A DNA stretch of 45,373 bases. Source: Micavibrio aeruginosavorus. Its GTDB lineage: Bacteria > Pseudomonadota > Alphaproteobacteria > Micavibrionales > Micavibrionaceae. This document shows positions 17,094-27,334 of the stretch, one piece after another. Below the pieces are notes generated by a model. It saw only the letters and a list, made by a program, of their open reading frames with translations. It was not told where the DNA came from and did not search any database. The position numbers were made by a program, and so were the translations under genes. The stretch spans positions 1 through 45,373 of the forward strand of contig JACPDM010000036.1 in NCBI GenBank assembly GCA_016184045.1, read 5' to 3'. Numbering within the stretch: position 1 is the first letter of the stretch; every line of letters starts with the position of its first letter.

Positions 17094-18725
17094 ATGACTT
17101 TAAAGCTCATCAGCGATATCCGGCACAAGGCGACGGCGGCGGCCTACGGCACGGCGTTTTATCAATGGACCCTCGGCGGCAGCTTGCCGGAAAGGCTTGC
17201 GGTCATTCCGCCCGATCCGTGGCCGGGCGATGCCGCCAATGGCCGGATGATGTGTCACGATGTGTTCACCTTTCAGGGCGAGCAATTGCCAAGCCCCGGC
17301 GGCGATTTCGAGCCTTCCGGCGCAACGCCTGCGTGGCTGGCGCATATTCACTCCTTCGAATGGTTGCGCGATCTGCGCGCGCTGGGCGGCGATACCGGGC
17401 GGCGGCAGGCGCGGGCGATGGTTATGGCGTGGATCGACCGTTACGGAATGTGGCATGAAAACGCGTGGCGTCCCGATTTGACCGGGCGGCGGGTCGCGAT
17501 GTGGATTGCCTTGCACGATTTTTTTGCCGCCAGCGCGGATGATGTGTTCCAGACCAATTACCTGACGGTGCTGCTGCGGCAGGCGCGGCATCTCTCCCGC
17601 GCCGTTCCCGGCACGCTGGGCGGGATGGGATTGCTGCATGCCCTGCGCGGCCTCGCCTATGCCGGTCTGGCGTTCGAGGGGCGGGAGCAATGGCTGGAGC
17701 AAAGTCTGACACTGCTGGCGCATGAAACCAAAAAACAGATCCTAAGCGACGGCGGCCATGTCAGCCGCAATCCGGCACAGGTGCTGGAGGCGATGCGCCT
17801 TTATATCGATCTGCGCTCCGCCTTGCAGGCCGCGCAATATCCCGTGCCGGAGTTTATCCAGCACGCCATTGACCGCATGGCGCAGGCCATGCGCTTCCTG
17901 CGGACGGCGGACAGGGGTTTTGCCCTTTTCAACGGCGCGCAGGAAGGCGACCGCACACTCATGGATATGGTGCAGATGATTGCCAACGCCCATGGCCGCG
18001 TCCTGCGCTCCCTGCCAGAGACGGGGTATGAGCGCCTGAGCATCGGGCGCAGCCTTTTGATCGTCGATACCGGACGCGCGCCTGTCTGGCCGCATGACGA
18101 ACAGGCGCATGCCGCGCCGCTGGCGTTCGAGTTCAGCTATGGCAAGGAGCGCATTTTCACCAATTGCGGCACGCACCCGACCGATCCGCACTGGCAGGAC
18201 GCCTTGCGCGGGACGGCGGCGCATAACACAGCCGGCATCGATCACAAAAACGCCTGCGAGATCAGGAAGGACGGGCATTTCGGACGCCGCACGCGCAACG
18301 TCGTCGTCACGCGCGAGGACGTTCAGGGCGCGGGGCTGATCGACAGCGTGCATGACGGCTATGTGCCGATGAGCGGCATTTCGCATCGCCGCCGTCTCTA
18401 TCTCTCCGATCAGGGCCACGATCTGCGTGGTGAGGAAACGCTGACCTGCTCCGTGGGCCTCAGCAAGGCGGTTGATGTGACCTTGCGATTCCATCTGCAT
18501 CCGCGCGTTCTGGTGTCGCTGGTGCGCGGCAAGAAGGATGCGCTGCTGCGTCTGCCCGGTGGATCGGGCTGGCGCTTTACGCCCGCGGGCGGCCTACTCT
18601 CGCTTGAAAACTCGGTCTATCTGGGCGAGGGCGGCAGGCCGCGCAAAACCAAGCAGATCGTCCTGTCCGCATCGATGGATCGCGACCTGTGCCAGCTGAA
18701 ATGGGCCTTGCAGCGCGAGGGGTAA
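17094..18725 (+). CDS. Heparinase II/III family protein
   Basis: Alpha-helical N-terminus with NAWRPDLTGRRVAMWI, ILSDGGHVSRNPAQVLEA, GTAAHNTAGIDHKNACEI. ATG at 17094. Confidence 0.88.
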   Translation: MTLKLISDIRHKATAAAYGTAFYQWTLGGSLPERLAVIPPDPWPGDAANGRMMCHDVFTFQGEQLPSPGGDFEPSGATPAWLAHIHSFEWLRDLRALGGDTGRRQARAMVMAWIDRYGMWHENAWRPDLTGRRVAMWIALHDFFAASADDVFQTNYLTVLLRQARHLSRAVPGTLGGMGLLHALRGLAYAGLAFEGREQWLEQSLTLLAHETKKQILSDGGHVSRNPAQVLEAMRLYIDLRSALQAAQYPVPEFIQHAIDRMAQAMRFLRTADRGFALFNGAQEGDRTLMDMVQMIANAHGRVLRSLPETGYERLSIGRSLLIVDTGRAPVWPHDEQAHAAPLAFEFSYGKERIFTNCGTHPTDPHWQDALRGTAAHNTAGIDHKNACEIRKDGHFGRRTRNVVVTREDVQGAGLIDSVHDGYVPMSGISHRRRLYLSDQGHDLRGEETLTCSVGLSKAVDVTLRFHLHPRVLVSLVRGKKDALLRLPGGSGWRFTPAGGLLSLENSVYLGEGGRPRKTKQIVLSASMDRDLCQLKWALQREG

Positions 18726-18755
18726 TCCCTGTTTCCGGAATCTCCCCCTATAAAT

Positions 18756-18770
18756 GTTCTTGATTTGTTC
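18756..18770 (+). promoter_or_regulatory. LexA (SOS) box, alphaproteobacterial type
   Basis: GTTC-TTGATTT-GTTC, exact GTTC-N7-GTTC, 54 nt upstream of the radA ATG. Confidence 0.7.
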
Positions 18771-18824
18771 TAAAAATCCTGTACGCTGGTCCGGTATTTC
18801 ATCGATCTTTGCGGATCTATAGCC

Positions 18825-20222
18825 ATGGCCAAATCCAGATCGTCTTTTGTCTGCCAGTCGTGCGGCGCGGTGTCTTCGCGCTGGAGCGGAAAGTGCGAGG
18901 CTTGCGGGGACTGGAACACGATTGCCGAGGAAGTGGCCGAAGCCGCGACTCCCAAGGGCCTTGGCGCGAAATCGAAAGGCCGCGCGCTGGAACTGGTGGA
19001 CTTGCAGGGGCGGGACCATGCGCTTTTGCCGCGGATGATGACGGGTATCAATGAGTTCGACCGCGTGACCGGCGGCGGGCTTGTGCCGGGATCGGCGCTT
19101 TTGATCGGCGGCGATCCGGGGATCGGAAAATCGACATTGCTGTTGCAGGTGGTTTGCGCGCTCGGACGCGGCAAGGCGCGGTGCATTTATGTCTCGGGCG
19201 AGGAAGCGGTTGATCAGGTGCGCTTGCGCGCCAGTCGCCTCGGGCTTGCGGATGCGCGGGTCGATCTGGCGTCTGCCACAAATGTGCGCGATATCGCCGC
19301 GACGATGGAATCGGAAAATGTCAGCCTTGTCGTCGTCGATTCCATCCAGACCATGTATATCGACACCGTCGATTCCGCGCCCGGCACGGTGACGCAGGTG
19401 CGCACGGCGTCGCAAGAGCTTATCCGCATCGCGAAAAAGCGCAATATAGCCATCATTTTTGTCGGCCATGTCACCAAGGAAGGCCAGATCGCCGGGCCGC
19501 GCGTTCTGGAGCACATGGTCGATACGGTTTTGTATTTTGAAGGCGATCGCAGCCACCAGTTCCGCATCCTGCGCGCGGTCAAGAACCGCTTCGGCCCGAC
19601 CGACGAGATCGGGGTGTTCGAAATGGCGAATGAAGGCCTTGTCGAGGTCGAGAATCCTTCGGCCCTGTTTCTGGCCCAGCGCCAGAGCGACGTTGCGGGC
19701 AGCGCCGTTCTGGCCGCGCTGGAAGGGACACGCCCGGTGCTGGTCGAGGTGCAGGCCCTCGTTGCGCCAAGCACGTTTGGAACGCCGCGCCGCGCCGTGA
19801 TCGGGTACGATACAGGCCGTTTGTCGATGATCCTTGCGGTGCTCGAAGCCAGATGCGGCGTGCAGATGGGGATGAGCGACGTCTATCTGAATATCGCGGG
19901 CGGTATCCGCATTGCCGAACCGGCGGCGGATCTGGCCGTTGCCGCCGCGATCCTCAGCGCTTTTAACGGCTCGCCCTTGCCTGCCGATACGGTGTTTTTC
20001 GGGGAAATCGGCCTCGCCGGGGAAATTCGGCAAGTCTCGCAGCCTGATGTGCGCCTGAAAGAAGCGGCCAAGCTCGGCTTCCGCCGCGCCTGGATGCCTG
20101 CCCGCAAGAAAAACCGCAAGGACGCCAAAGCCGATGCCCTTGCCGTGACTGAAATCGACCGTCTGCAAACCCTGATCGACCAGACCATTGACCGTCAGGC
20201 CATCCGCGCCGTTCAGGGGTAG
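18825..20222 (+). CDS. radA: DNA repair protein RadA/Sms
   Basis: CQSCGAVSSRWSGKCEACGDWNT zinc finger, GGDPGIGKSTLLLQ Walker A, KNRFG motif. Confidence 0.97.
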   Translation: MAKSRSSFVCQSCGAVSSRWSGKCEACGDWNTIAEEVAEAATPKGLGAKSKGRALELVDLQGRDHALLPRMMTGINEFDRVTGGGLVPGSALLIGGDPGIGKSTLLLQVVCALGRGKARCIYVSGEEAVDQVRLRASRLGLADARVDLASATNVRDIAATMESENVSLVVVDSIQTMYIDTVDSAPGTVTQVRTASQELIRIAKKRNIAIIFVGHVTKEGQIAGPRVLEHMVDTVLYFEGDRSHQFRILRAVKNRFGPTDEIGVFEMANEGLVEVENPSALFLAQRQSDVAGSAVLAALEGTRPVLVEVQALVAPSTFGTPRRAVIGYDTGRLSMILAVLEARCGVQMGMSDVYLNIAGGIRIAEPAADLAVAAAILSAFNGSPLPADTVFFGEIGLAGEIRQVSQPDVRLKEAAKLGFRRAWMPARKKNRKDAKADALAVTEIDRLQTLIDQTIDRQAIRAVQG

Positions 20223-20330
20223 CTGGCGGGGCCGCAGGGATAAGCCCGGCTTCTTGCCCCGCAAAGCCTTGCAATTCGCGGGGCGCGCGTTAACATATCG
20301 CTGCACTATCAATCATCCGGGCGTTTATCC

Positions 20331-21089
20331 ATGATTTTCGATGCCATTGTTCTGGCGGCTGTTCTGATTTCCAGCGTGATTGCTTTCCTGCGCGGTTTTA
20401 TCCGCGAATGCCTGACGATTATCGGGGTTGTCGGCGGGCTTGCGGCATCGTATTTTGCCGGGCCGCTTTTGGCGCCTTTGATGCGCGGATGGCTCGGGGT
20501 CGGCGATGATCCGGAGAAGGTCAAAAAACTGTTCGACATCGTGCCGATGACGGTCGTTGCCGATGTTTGTGCCTATGGCGCGATTTTTGTCGTTGTGGTG
20601 ATCGTTCTTTCGGTCCTCAGCCACTTCCTTTCCGCTGGGGCGAAGGCGGTCGGGCTGGGTCCGGTGGATCGGGCAATGGGCGTCATCTTCGGAATCGCGC
20701 GCGCGATGCTGCTGATATCGCTTCTTTACTTGCCCTTCTATCTTCTCAACCCCAAAGAGGACCGTGAGAAGTGGAGCTTGGTGGAAGGCAGCAAGACACA
20801 CTATTATGTCGAGGAGGGCGCGGCGCTGATTGCGCGCCTGATTCCTGAAAACACCGCCAAGGAAGCGGACGACAAGACGGAGGAAGCCAGCAAGAAGATG
20901 GATGAAACCCGTCAGCGCCTTGAGGATATCGACGTCTTGCGCAAAACGACGGACAAGGCCGGAGAGGCCCTTGAAAAGGCGCAGGGCGCCCTTTCCGCCC
21001 CGGTCGGGGGAGATGCCGCTTCCGATGCGCAGGGATATCAGACTGATCAGCGTGAAAAACTCAACGAGATTTTTGAAACCAACCAGTAA
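20331..21089 (+). CDS. CvpA family membrane protein
   Basis: MIFDAIVLAAVLISSVIAFLRGFIRECLTIIG; four TM segments and a charged C-terminal extension; immediately upstream of purF. Confidence 0.9.
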   Translation: MIFDAIVLAAVLISSVIAFLRGFIRECLTIIGVVGGLAASYFAGPLLAPLMRGWLGVGDDPEKVKKLFDIVPMTVVADVCAYGAIFVVVVIVLSVLSHFLSAGAKAVGLGPVDRAMGVIFGIARAMLLISLLYLPFYLLNPKEDREKWSLVEGSKTHYYVEEGAALIARLIPENTAKEADDKTEEASKKMDETRQRLEDIDVLRKTTDKAGEALEKAQGALSAPVGGDAASDAQGYQTDQREKLNEIFETNQ

Positions 21090-21100
21090 AGGGCCCCCAC

Positions 21101-22564
21101 ATGCGCGCCACCCCCTTCGATGACGACAAGTTGCGTGAGGAATGCGGGGTTTTCGGGGTGTATGGCCATGATGATGCGGCGGCGCTGACGGCTCTCGGGC
21201 TGCACGCCCTTCAGCATCGCGGGCAGGAGGCCAGCGGCATCGTCAGCCATGACGGCACCGATTTTCACGCTCACCGCGCGCCCGGCCTCGTCGATTCGAT
21301 TTTTACCGAAGGCGACGTTATCGCCCGTCTGAAAGGCGCGTCCGCAATCGGACATAACCGTTATGCGACGACCGGCGCGGCGCTGACGCGCAATATCCAG
21401 CCGCTTTATGCCGATCTTGCCTTCGGCGGGTTTGCGCTGGGGCATAATGGCAACCTGACCAATGCGCAGACATTGCGCGGCCAGTTGGTCGAGAACGGGG
21501 CGCTGTTTCATTCCACCACCGACACGGAAGTCATCATTCACCTGATGGCGGTATCGCAGCAGGGTTCCGTGCCGGATCGCCTGACAGACGCCTTGCGCCA
21601 GATCAAGGGGGCGTATTCCCTTGTGGCGCTGCATGCGGGGAGCATGATCGGCGTGCGCGATCCCAATGGCTTGCGGCCTCTCGTTCTTGGAAAACTCGGC
21701 AAGGCCCATATTCTGGCATCGGAAACCTGCGCACTGGACATTATCGGCGCGGACTTCGTGCGCGACGTCGCACCCGGAGAGATGGTTTTGATCGATGGAG
21801 AAGGGGTGCGATCGTGCAGGCCCCTCGGCCCGGACCAGCCGAAACGGTTTTGCATTTTCGAGCATATCTATTTCGCCCGTCCCGACAGCGTTGTGGAAGG
21901 AACGTCGGTGTACCAGATGCGCAAGAAGATCGGCGCGGTTCTGGCTGCGGAAGCGCCTTGCGACGGAGCCGATGTGATCGTTCCCGTCCCCGATAGCGGC
22001 GTCCCCGCTGCGATCGGTTATGCGGAGGCCAGCAGCGTTCCCTTTGAATTCGGGATTATTCGCAACCATTATGTCGGGCGTACTTTTATCCAGCCGACGG
22101 ACCAGATCCGCCATCTTGGCGTGCGCATGAAGCATAATGCGAACCGCGCTTATATCGCGGGTAAAAAAGTCGTTCTGGTCGACGATTCCATCGTGCGCGG
22201 CACGACTTCGCGCAAGATCGTCGATATGATTCGCGCGGCTGGCGCGGCGGAGGTGCATATGCGCATTTCCTCCCCGCCGACGCGGCATAGCTGCTTCTAC
22301 GGTATCGATACCCCCCGGACGGAAGATCTTCTTGCCCACAAGATGAATGTTGACGCGATTCGCGGTTTTGTCGGCGTCGACTCCCTTGCCTATATCTCGG
22401 TAGATGGGCTATACCGCGCCATGGGGCAGGATCGCGCCGGGGCAGGGCGGTCTTATTGCGACGCCTGTTTTACGGGCGAGTACCCCGTCGCGCTGACAGA
22501 CAACGATAACGCATCCGGTCATCGCCGCATGACCGGATTGAATGAAAAACGGGTAAAGCAATGA
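21101..22564 (+). CDS. purF: Amidophosphoribosyltransferase
   Basis: EECGVFGVYGHDDAA, LQHRGQEASGI, VVLVDDSIVRGTTSRKIV. Confidence 0.97.
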   Translation: MRATPFDDDKLREECGVFGVYGHDDAAALTALGLHALQHRGQEASGIVSHDGTDFHAHRAPGLVDSIFTEGDVIARLKGASAIGHNRYATTGAALTRNIQPLYADLAFGGFALGHNGNLTNAQTLRGQLVENGALFHSTTDTEVIIHLMAVSQQGSVPDRLTDALRQIKGAYSLVALHAGSMIGVRDPNGLRPLVLGKLGKAHILASETCALDIIGADFVRDVAPGEMVLIDGEGVRSCRPLGPDQPKRFCIFEHIYFARPDSVVEGTSVYQMRKKIGAVLAAEAPCDGADVIVPVPDSGVPAAIGYAEASSVPFEFGIIRNHYVGRTFIQPTDQIRHLGVRMKHNANRAYIAGKKVVLVDDSIVRGTTSRKIVDMIRAAGAAEVHMRISSPPTRHSCFYGIDTPRTEDLLAHKMNVDAIRGFVGVDSLAYISVDGLYRAMGQDRAGAGRSYCDACFTGEYPVALTDNDNASGHRRMTGLNEKRVKQ

Positions 22565-23283
22565 CGGATCAATATGAACAAACCCTGGCGGGCCGCGTTG
22601 CCCTTGTGACCGGGGCGTCGCGCGGCATCGGGGCCGCCGTCGCGTTGGCCTATGCCCGCGCCGGCGCGCATGTGGTCCTGACCGCCCGCAATACCAAGGC
22701 GCTTGAGGGGCTCGACGACCAGATTCGCGCGCAGGGCGGGGCGGCGACGCTCATCCCGCTTGACCTCCTCGATCATGACAAGATCGATGCGATGGGCCCC
22801 GCGCTGGCGGAAAAGTTCGGACGTCTGGATATTTTCGTCGGCAATGCCGGGATGCTCGGCACGCTGGCGCCGCTCGGCCATATCAACGCGAAAGAATGGG
22901 ATCGCGTGATCGCCCTCAATCTGACCGCCAATTTCCGCCTGATCCGCACGCTTGATCCGCTGCTGCGGGCGTCCGATGCGGGCCGGGTGATTTTCGTGAC
23001 CAGCGGCGCGGCGGAGGGGTATCGCGCCTATTGGGGCGCTTATGCCGCAAGCAAGGCCGGGCTGGAATCGCTGGCGCGAACCTACAAGGCCGAAACGGAT
23101 AAAACCAATATTCGCGTCAATCTTGTCGATCCGGGCCGTGTGCGCACGGCCATGCGGGCCGAAGCCTTTCCCGGAGAGGACCCGCAGACTCTGGTCACGC
23201 CGGATCGCATCGTTCAGACATTTCTGGATCTCGCCGGCCCGTCTTGCGCAAAGCACGGGGAGCGGGTGCGAGCGCAGGGATAG
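22561..23283 (+). CDS. SDR family NAD(P)-dependent oxidoreductase
   Basis: ALVTGASRGIGAAVAL, VGNAGMLG, YAASKAGLESLART. ATGA overlap with purF. Confidence 0.93.
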   Translation: MTDQYEQTLAGRVALVTGASRGIGAAVALAYARAGAHVVLTARNTKALEGLDDQIRAQGGAATLIPLDLLDHDKIDAMGPALAEKFGRLDIFVGNAGMLGTLAPLGHINAKEWDRVIALNLTANFRLIRTLDPLLRASDAGRVIFVTSGAAEGYRAYWGAYAASKAGLESLARTYKAETDKTNIRVNLVDPGRVRTAMRAEAFPGEDPQTLVTPDRIVQTFLDLAGPSCAKHGERVRAQG

Positions 23284-23293
23284 TTCCCGCTTC

Positions 23294-24733
23294 TTAGTCG
23301 GTGTAGGGATTTTTACTGGCGCGGACCAGAAGCCTGATCGGCACGCCGGGAATGCCGAAGTCGCGGCGCAGGCCGTTGATGATGAAGCGCTTGTGCGTTT
23401 CCGGCAAATCGTCCGGGCGGTTGACCCACATTGCGAAAGTCGGCGGGCGCGATTTGATCTGGGTGATATAGCGCAGGCGATTGTGGCGGCCCTGCGCCAG
23501 CGGGGCGGGGTTTTGCTCTTCCATGCCGCGCAGCCAGCGGTTCAGGGTCGGTGTTTTCACGCGCTGGTTCCATACCGCATAGGTTTCCAGCACGGTTTTC
23601 ATCAGTTGATCCAGCCCCTTTTCACGCAGGGCTGAAAGCGTGACGATGGGGACGTCCTTTAACTGCCCCAGCGATTCCTCGATCCGCTCTTTCGCGCGTT
23701 TCAGATGCTCGGTCTTGTCGTCAATCGCATCCCATTTGTTGATGGCGATGACAAGGGCGCGGCCCTCGCGCACGATAAGGTCCGCGATCACCATATCCTG
23801 CCGCTCGAACATGATCTCGGCATCGATCACCAGCACCACGACCTCGGCCAGACGAATGGCGCGCAGCGTGTCGTCGACCGACATTTTTTCGATCTTGTCG
23901 TCGATGCGGGCCTTGCGGCGCATTCCTGCGGTATCGACAAGGCGGAATTTATGACCGCGCCATTCCCATTTGACGGCGATGGCGTCGCGCGTGATTCCGG
24001 CTTCCGGCCCGGTCATGACCCGGTCCTCGCCCACCAGGGCGTTGAGAAGTGTCGATTTTCCGACATTCGGCCTGCCGACGATGGCAAGCCGCAGCGGCTT
24101 GCCTTCTTCAAGGGGTTTTTCGTTCAGGCTGAAATCGTAGTCTTCACGGCCCTCCAGCGCGTCAAGGTCGTTTTCTTGCAGCGGCAGGGCGGCGTCTTCC
24201 GTTGTCGGGGATTCATCGTCTTCATCGCTTTTTTCTTCTTCCCTCATGAGCGGTAGAAGCGCGTTGTAAAGGTCTTCCAGCCCGTAGCCGTGCGCCGCTG
24301 AGAACGGCAGCGGCTCGCCAAGGCCAAGGCCGTAGGCTTCCGCCAGTCCGGCTGCAGCTGCTGCCTCATGTTCGCATTTGTTGACGCCGAGGATCACCGG
24401 GATGTTTTGTTTGCGCAGGAAATCGGCGAAGTGCTTGTCCATCGGCGTCAGGCCAGCGCGGCCATCGACAAGAAATAAAATAGCGTCGGCCTGCTTCATC
24501 GCGGCTTCGGTCTGGCGGCGCATCCGGGCCGGGATGGAATCGTCGAAAGATTCTTCAAGCCCTGCGGTGTCGATCAGGCGTATCTGGCGATCGAGAATCC
24601 AGCCCTCGGATTCGCGCCAGTCTCGCGTTACCCCCGGCGTATCGTCGATGATCGCCAGTTTCTTGCGCGAAAGTCGGTTAAAGAGCGTCGATTTTCCGAC
24701 ATTCGGGCGCCCGGCGATCACAAGGGTAAACAT
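23294..24733 (-). CDS. der: Ribosome biogenesis GTPase Der (EngA)
   Basis: Two G domains GRPNVGKSTLFNRL and GRPNVGKSTLLNAL; C-terminal KH-like domain. Confidence 0.97.
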   Translation of the reverse strand: MFTLVIAGRPNVGKSTLFNRLSRKKLAIIDDTPGVTRDWRESEGWILDRQIRLIDTAGLEESFDDSIPARMRRQTEAAMKQADAILFLVDGRAGLTPMDKHFADFLRKQNIPVILGVNKCEHEAAAAAGLAEAYGLGLGEPLPFSAAHGYGLEDLYNALLPLMREEEKSDEDDESPTTEDAALPLQENDLDALEGREDYDFSLNEKPLEEGKPLRLAIVGRPNVGKSTLLNALVGEDRVMTGPEAGITRDAIAVKWEWRGHKFRLVDTAGMRRKARIDDKIEKMSVDDTLRAIRLAEVVVLVIDAEIMFERQDMVIADLIVREGRALVIAINKWDAIDDKTEHLKRAKERIEESLGQLKDVPIVTLSALREKGLDQLMKTVLETYAVWNQRVKTPTLNRWLRGMEEQNPAPLAQGRHNRLRYITQIKSRPPTFAMWVNRPDDLPETHKRFIINGLRRDFGIPGVPIRLLVRASKNPYTD

Positions 24734-24776
24734 GATTTCTTCTCAAGCCTTTTTCGATTGTGCCGCGGACATCTGT

Positions 24777-26105
24777 TTATTTATACGCCGTCAGCGTCCC
24801 GTTATCCGGGAGCAGGTACAAAACGCCGCCCGCGACGATGGGGGATGTGGTGACCGGCCCGTCCGCTTCCCTTCCTGAATCCGGGTCTGCCTCCATCACC
24901 GTACCGTTGCTGCCCGCAACAAAGAGTCTGTTCCCGGCCAGAACTGGACCGGTCCAGACGATAGGATTCTTGCGCCTGTCCGGGTTCTCGTATTTTGGCA
25001 GCGGCGTGACCCAGCGGATAACGCCGTTATCGCGGCCCATACCGACCAGTTCGTTTTCGGTCGAGATGACAAAGAGGTGATTGCCCGCGACCCACGGCGT
25101 TTCCGATCCGCCGATCTCGCGTTGCCAGACGCGCGCGCCCGTGCGTTCGTCGATCGCGACCAGCTTGCCGCCGAAGCTGATGGCAAAGACAAGGCCTTTG
25201 TCCATCACCGGCAGGCCGCGAATGTCGGACAGCGCGGAGAGATTGCCGACTTTGCGGCTGGTGCTCAGATTATCCGCCCATGCGACGGAGCCGTTTTCAA
25301 CCCGCAAGGCGAAAATCTCGCCGGATGAAAAGGCCGGGATGACGACTTCGCGACTTGCGGCGGGGCTTGCGGCGCCGAGAAGCCCTGCGGTTTCAGCGAT
25401 GCCGGAGAATTCCCACAGCAGACTCCCGTCATCGGTGCTGAACGTCATCAGGCGGTTGTCCAGAGTCACCAGAAACAGACGGTTGTCCATGACGGTCGGT
25501 GCCGCGCGGCAGGGCGCGGGCAGGGCTTTGCGCCAGAGGATCTTGCCGGTTTGCGGATCGGCGACCAAAAGCTCGTTATAGCCGCTGGTGACGTAAAGGC
25601 GCCCCTGCGAGTAGGCGATCCCGCCCGCGATCACGGGATCGCCGCTTTCTTTCTCCGGAGCGATATCCTGCGACCAGAATTTTTTGCCCGTCTGTGTGTC
25701 GAAAGCGGAGAGCGATTGCTCCGTGTCGATTGTAAAAATGCGGCCATCGGCCAGAACCGGCTGCGTCACCAAAGGCAGACTGTCTTGCGATCCCTCGCCG
25801 ATATCGGCCTGCCATGCCTTGGTCAATGGGCGTTCGGGCAGGGCCGGGTTTTGCATGGCATGGTTGGGATAGCCGCCATGCTGCGGCCAGAATTCGTTGT
25901 TCCATGCCTGCGGTGCGATAAAGCCTTGCGCATTGAGGGCGGTGCTGTCTGGCTCGAGTGTGCGCTGCATTTCAAGGACTGAAATGCGCTCGCCTTCCAG
26001 CGGTTTTTCATCGTCCTTGTCCAGCCAGCCTCCGCTGCAGGCGCAAAGACCGACACTGGCCAGAACAAGCGTGGCGCCCAGAAAAAAACGCGGCTGGAAA
26101 CTCAT
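24777..26105 (-). CDS. bamB: Outer membrane assembly factor BamB-like PQQ-repeat lipoprotein
   Basis: Lipobox LASVGLCACSG, beta-propeller repeats ('DPQTGKILWRKAL'), adjacent to der. Confidence 0.88.
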   Translation of the reverse strand: MSFQPRFFLGATLVLASVGLCACSGGWLDKDDEKPLEGERISVLEMQRTLEPDSTALNAQGFIAPQAWNNEFWPQHGGYPNHAMQNPALPERPLTKAWQADIGEGSQDSLPLVTQPVLADGRIFTIDTEQSLSAFDTQTGKKFWSQDIAPEKESGDPVIAGGIAYSQGRLYVTSGYNELLVADPQTGKILWRKALPAPCRAAPTVMDNRLFLVTLDNRLMTFSTDDGSLLWEFSGIAETAGLLGAASPAASREVVIPAFSSGEIFALRVENGSVAWADNLSTSRKVGNLSALSDIRGLPVMDKGLVFAISFGGKLVAIDERTGARVWQREIGGSETPWVAGNHLFVISTENELVGMGRDNGVIRWVTPLPKYENPDRRKNPIVWTGPVLAGNRLFVAGSNGTVMEADPDSGREADGPVTTSPIVAGGVLYLLPDNGTLTAYK

Positions 26106-26800
26106 CCCTTTGACTCCGGAAGGTCGGCTGTCTGATCGCCCTGCTTCTCTGCGGCGGCCCGCAGGCCATAGAGATGGTCCAGGGCTTGCGCGCGGTCTTT
26201 CAGGCTTTGCGGCAGGGCGGTGTCCTGAAGCAGGGGATTGAGGTATTCAAGCGCGGTCTTGGCATCTTTCAGGCCGTCGGCGGCGATGATCGCGGCCTCG
26301 ATCCGGGCTTGCGCCTGCCAGGCATTGCCCGCCTTCATCAACGGCTTGAGGCTGTTGACGATATCCTGTGCCTCGGCCTGATCGGCTTCCTTTTCAAAGC
26401 GCAGACGCGCCGCCATCAGGGTTGCAAGATCGCGCCAGAGCGCGGGAGCGCTGCCATCCTTGCGAAGGGCCTCGAGGGTGGCCAGGGCATCGCCATTCTT
26501 GCCGGACTGAATCAGATAAGCGGCGCGGTGCAGTTCCGCGGCAGCCTTGTGCTCGCCTTTCAGGCTTGCAGTCGCGGCGTCAAGCGCGGTTTCGGGAAAC
26601 GGCGTCGACAGGGCGCTGACCAGAAGATTGGTTTGCTGCGTATTCTTTTTGAGCTGCCAGGAGTTCCATGCAGTAAAGATCCCGGTCATCGCCACCAGAA
26701 GAACCGCGCCGCCGATGATATAGGGGCCGTTTTCTTTCCAGAATTGCGCGGCCTTTTCGCGCTTCATGGCCTCGTCGATTTCCTGCAGAAGGTCGCTCAT
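26102..26800 (-). CDS. YfgM-like tetratricopeptide repeat membrane protein
   Basis: N-terminal FWKENGPYIIGGAVLLVAMTGIFTAW TM and helical repeats; overlaps bamB by ATGA. Confidence 0.82.
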   Translation of the reverse strand: MSDLLQEIDEAMKREKAAQFWKENGPYIIGGAVLLVAMTGIFTAWNSWQLKKNTQQTNLLVSALSTPFPETALDAATASLKGEHKAAAELHRAAYLIQSGKNGDALATLEALRKDGSAPALWRDLATLMAARLRFEKEADQAEAQDIVNSLKPLMKAGNAWQAQARIEAAIIAADGLKDAKTALEYLNPLLQDTALPQSLKDRAQALDHLYGLRAAAEKQGDQTADLPESKG

Positions 26801-26908
26801 CGCCTGTGCACCTCTTGTTGAATGTGTGATGGTGGCGTCATATTAGCCAAATCTGTGCGGTTTTCCAGTGATTTCCGGTTCTTTAACCTTTTGTGATAGA
26901 ATGACTTT

Positions 26909-27262
26909 ATGGATTTGACCGTCATCCATAACCCGGCCTTTGACCGGTTCGAGAAAGCCGGCTTCACGCGCAGCCAGTTCCAGCGGCTTGATGCTCTCTA
27001 TCTGCGCGCGTTGCAGGGCAAGGTTTTCATGAGCCGGATGGTGGATTGCGATTTCGAGGCCGGGGTTGCGACGTTCAGCTATGCCAAATCCGATAGCCAT
27101 CCGCCGATGTTTCAGTTTGTGATCCGGCAGGTCGGTCCGCGTCAGGTCATGTATGAACTGTACCAGCAGGGCAAGGGGCGAGCCTATAAAAGCGGGCTCT
27201 TTGAAAGGGTTTATGAAAAGCTGGAAGAGGCCGTTACTGGCCTTTTGCCGCCGCCCTTATGA
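26909..27262 (+). CDS. Hypothetical protein (117 aa)
   Basis: ORF with good composition in an otherwise unassigned interval. Confidence 0.6.
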   Translation: MDLTVIHNPAFDRFEKAGFTRSQFQRLDALYLRALQGKVFMSRMVDCDFEAGVATFSYAKSDSHPPMFQFVIRQVGPRQVMYELYQQGKGRAYKSGLFERVYEKLEEAVTGLLPPPL

Positions 27263-27334
27263 CGCTTCGCAGCAACTATTATTTTCATAACTCTTTTTTC
27301 TGCGCTCGGATTCAGGCACAATGGAATCAGGAGC

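Noticed and set aside
18594-20312. 572-aa minus-strand ORF antisense to radA
   Set aside because: Shadow ORF; RadA motifs on the plus strand are intact.
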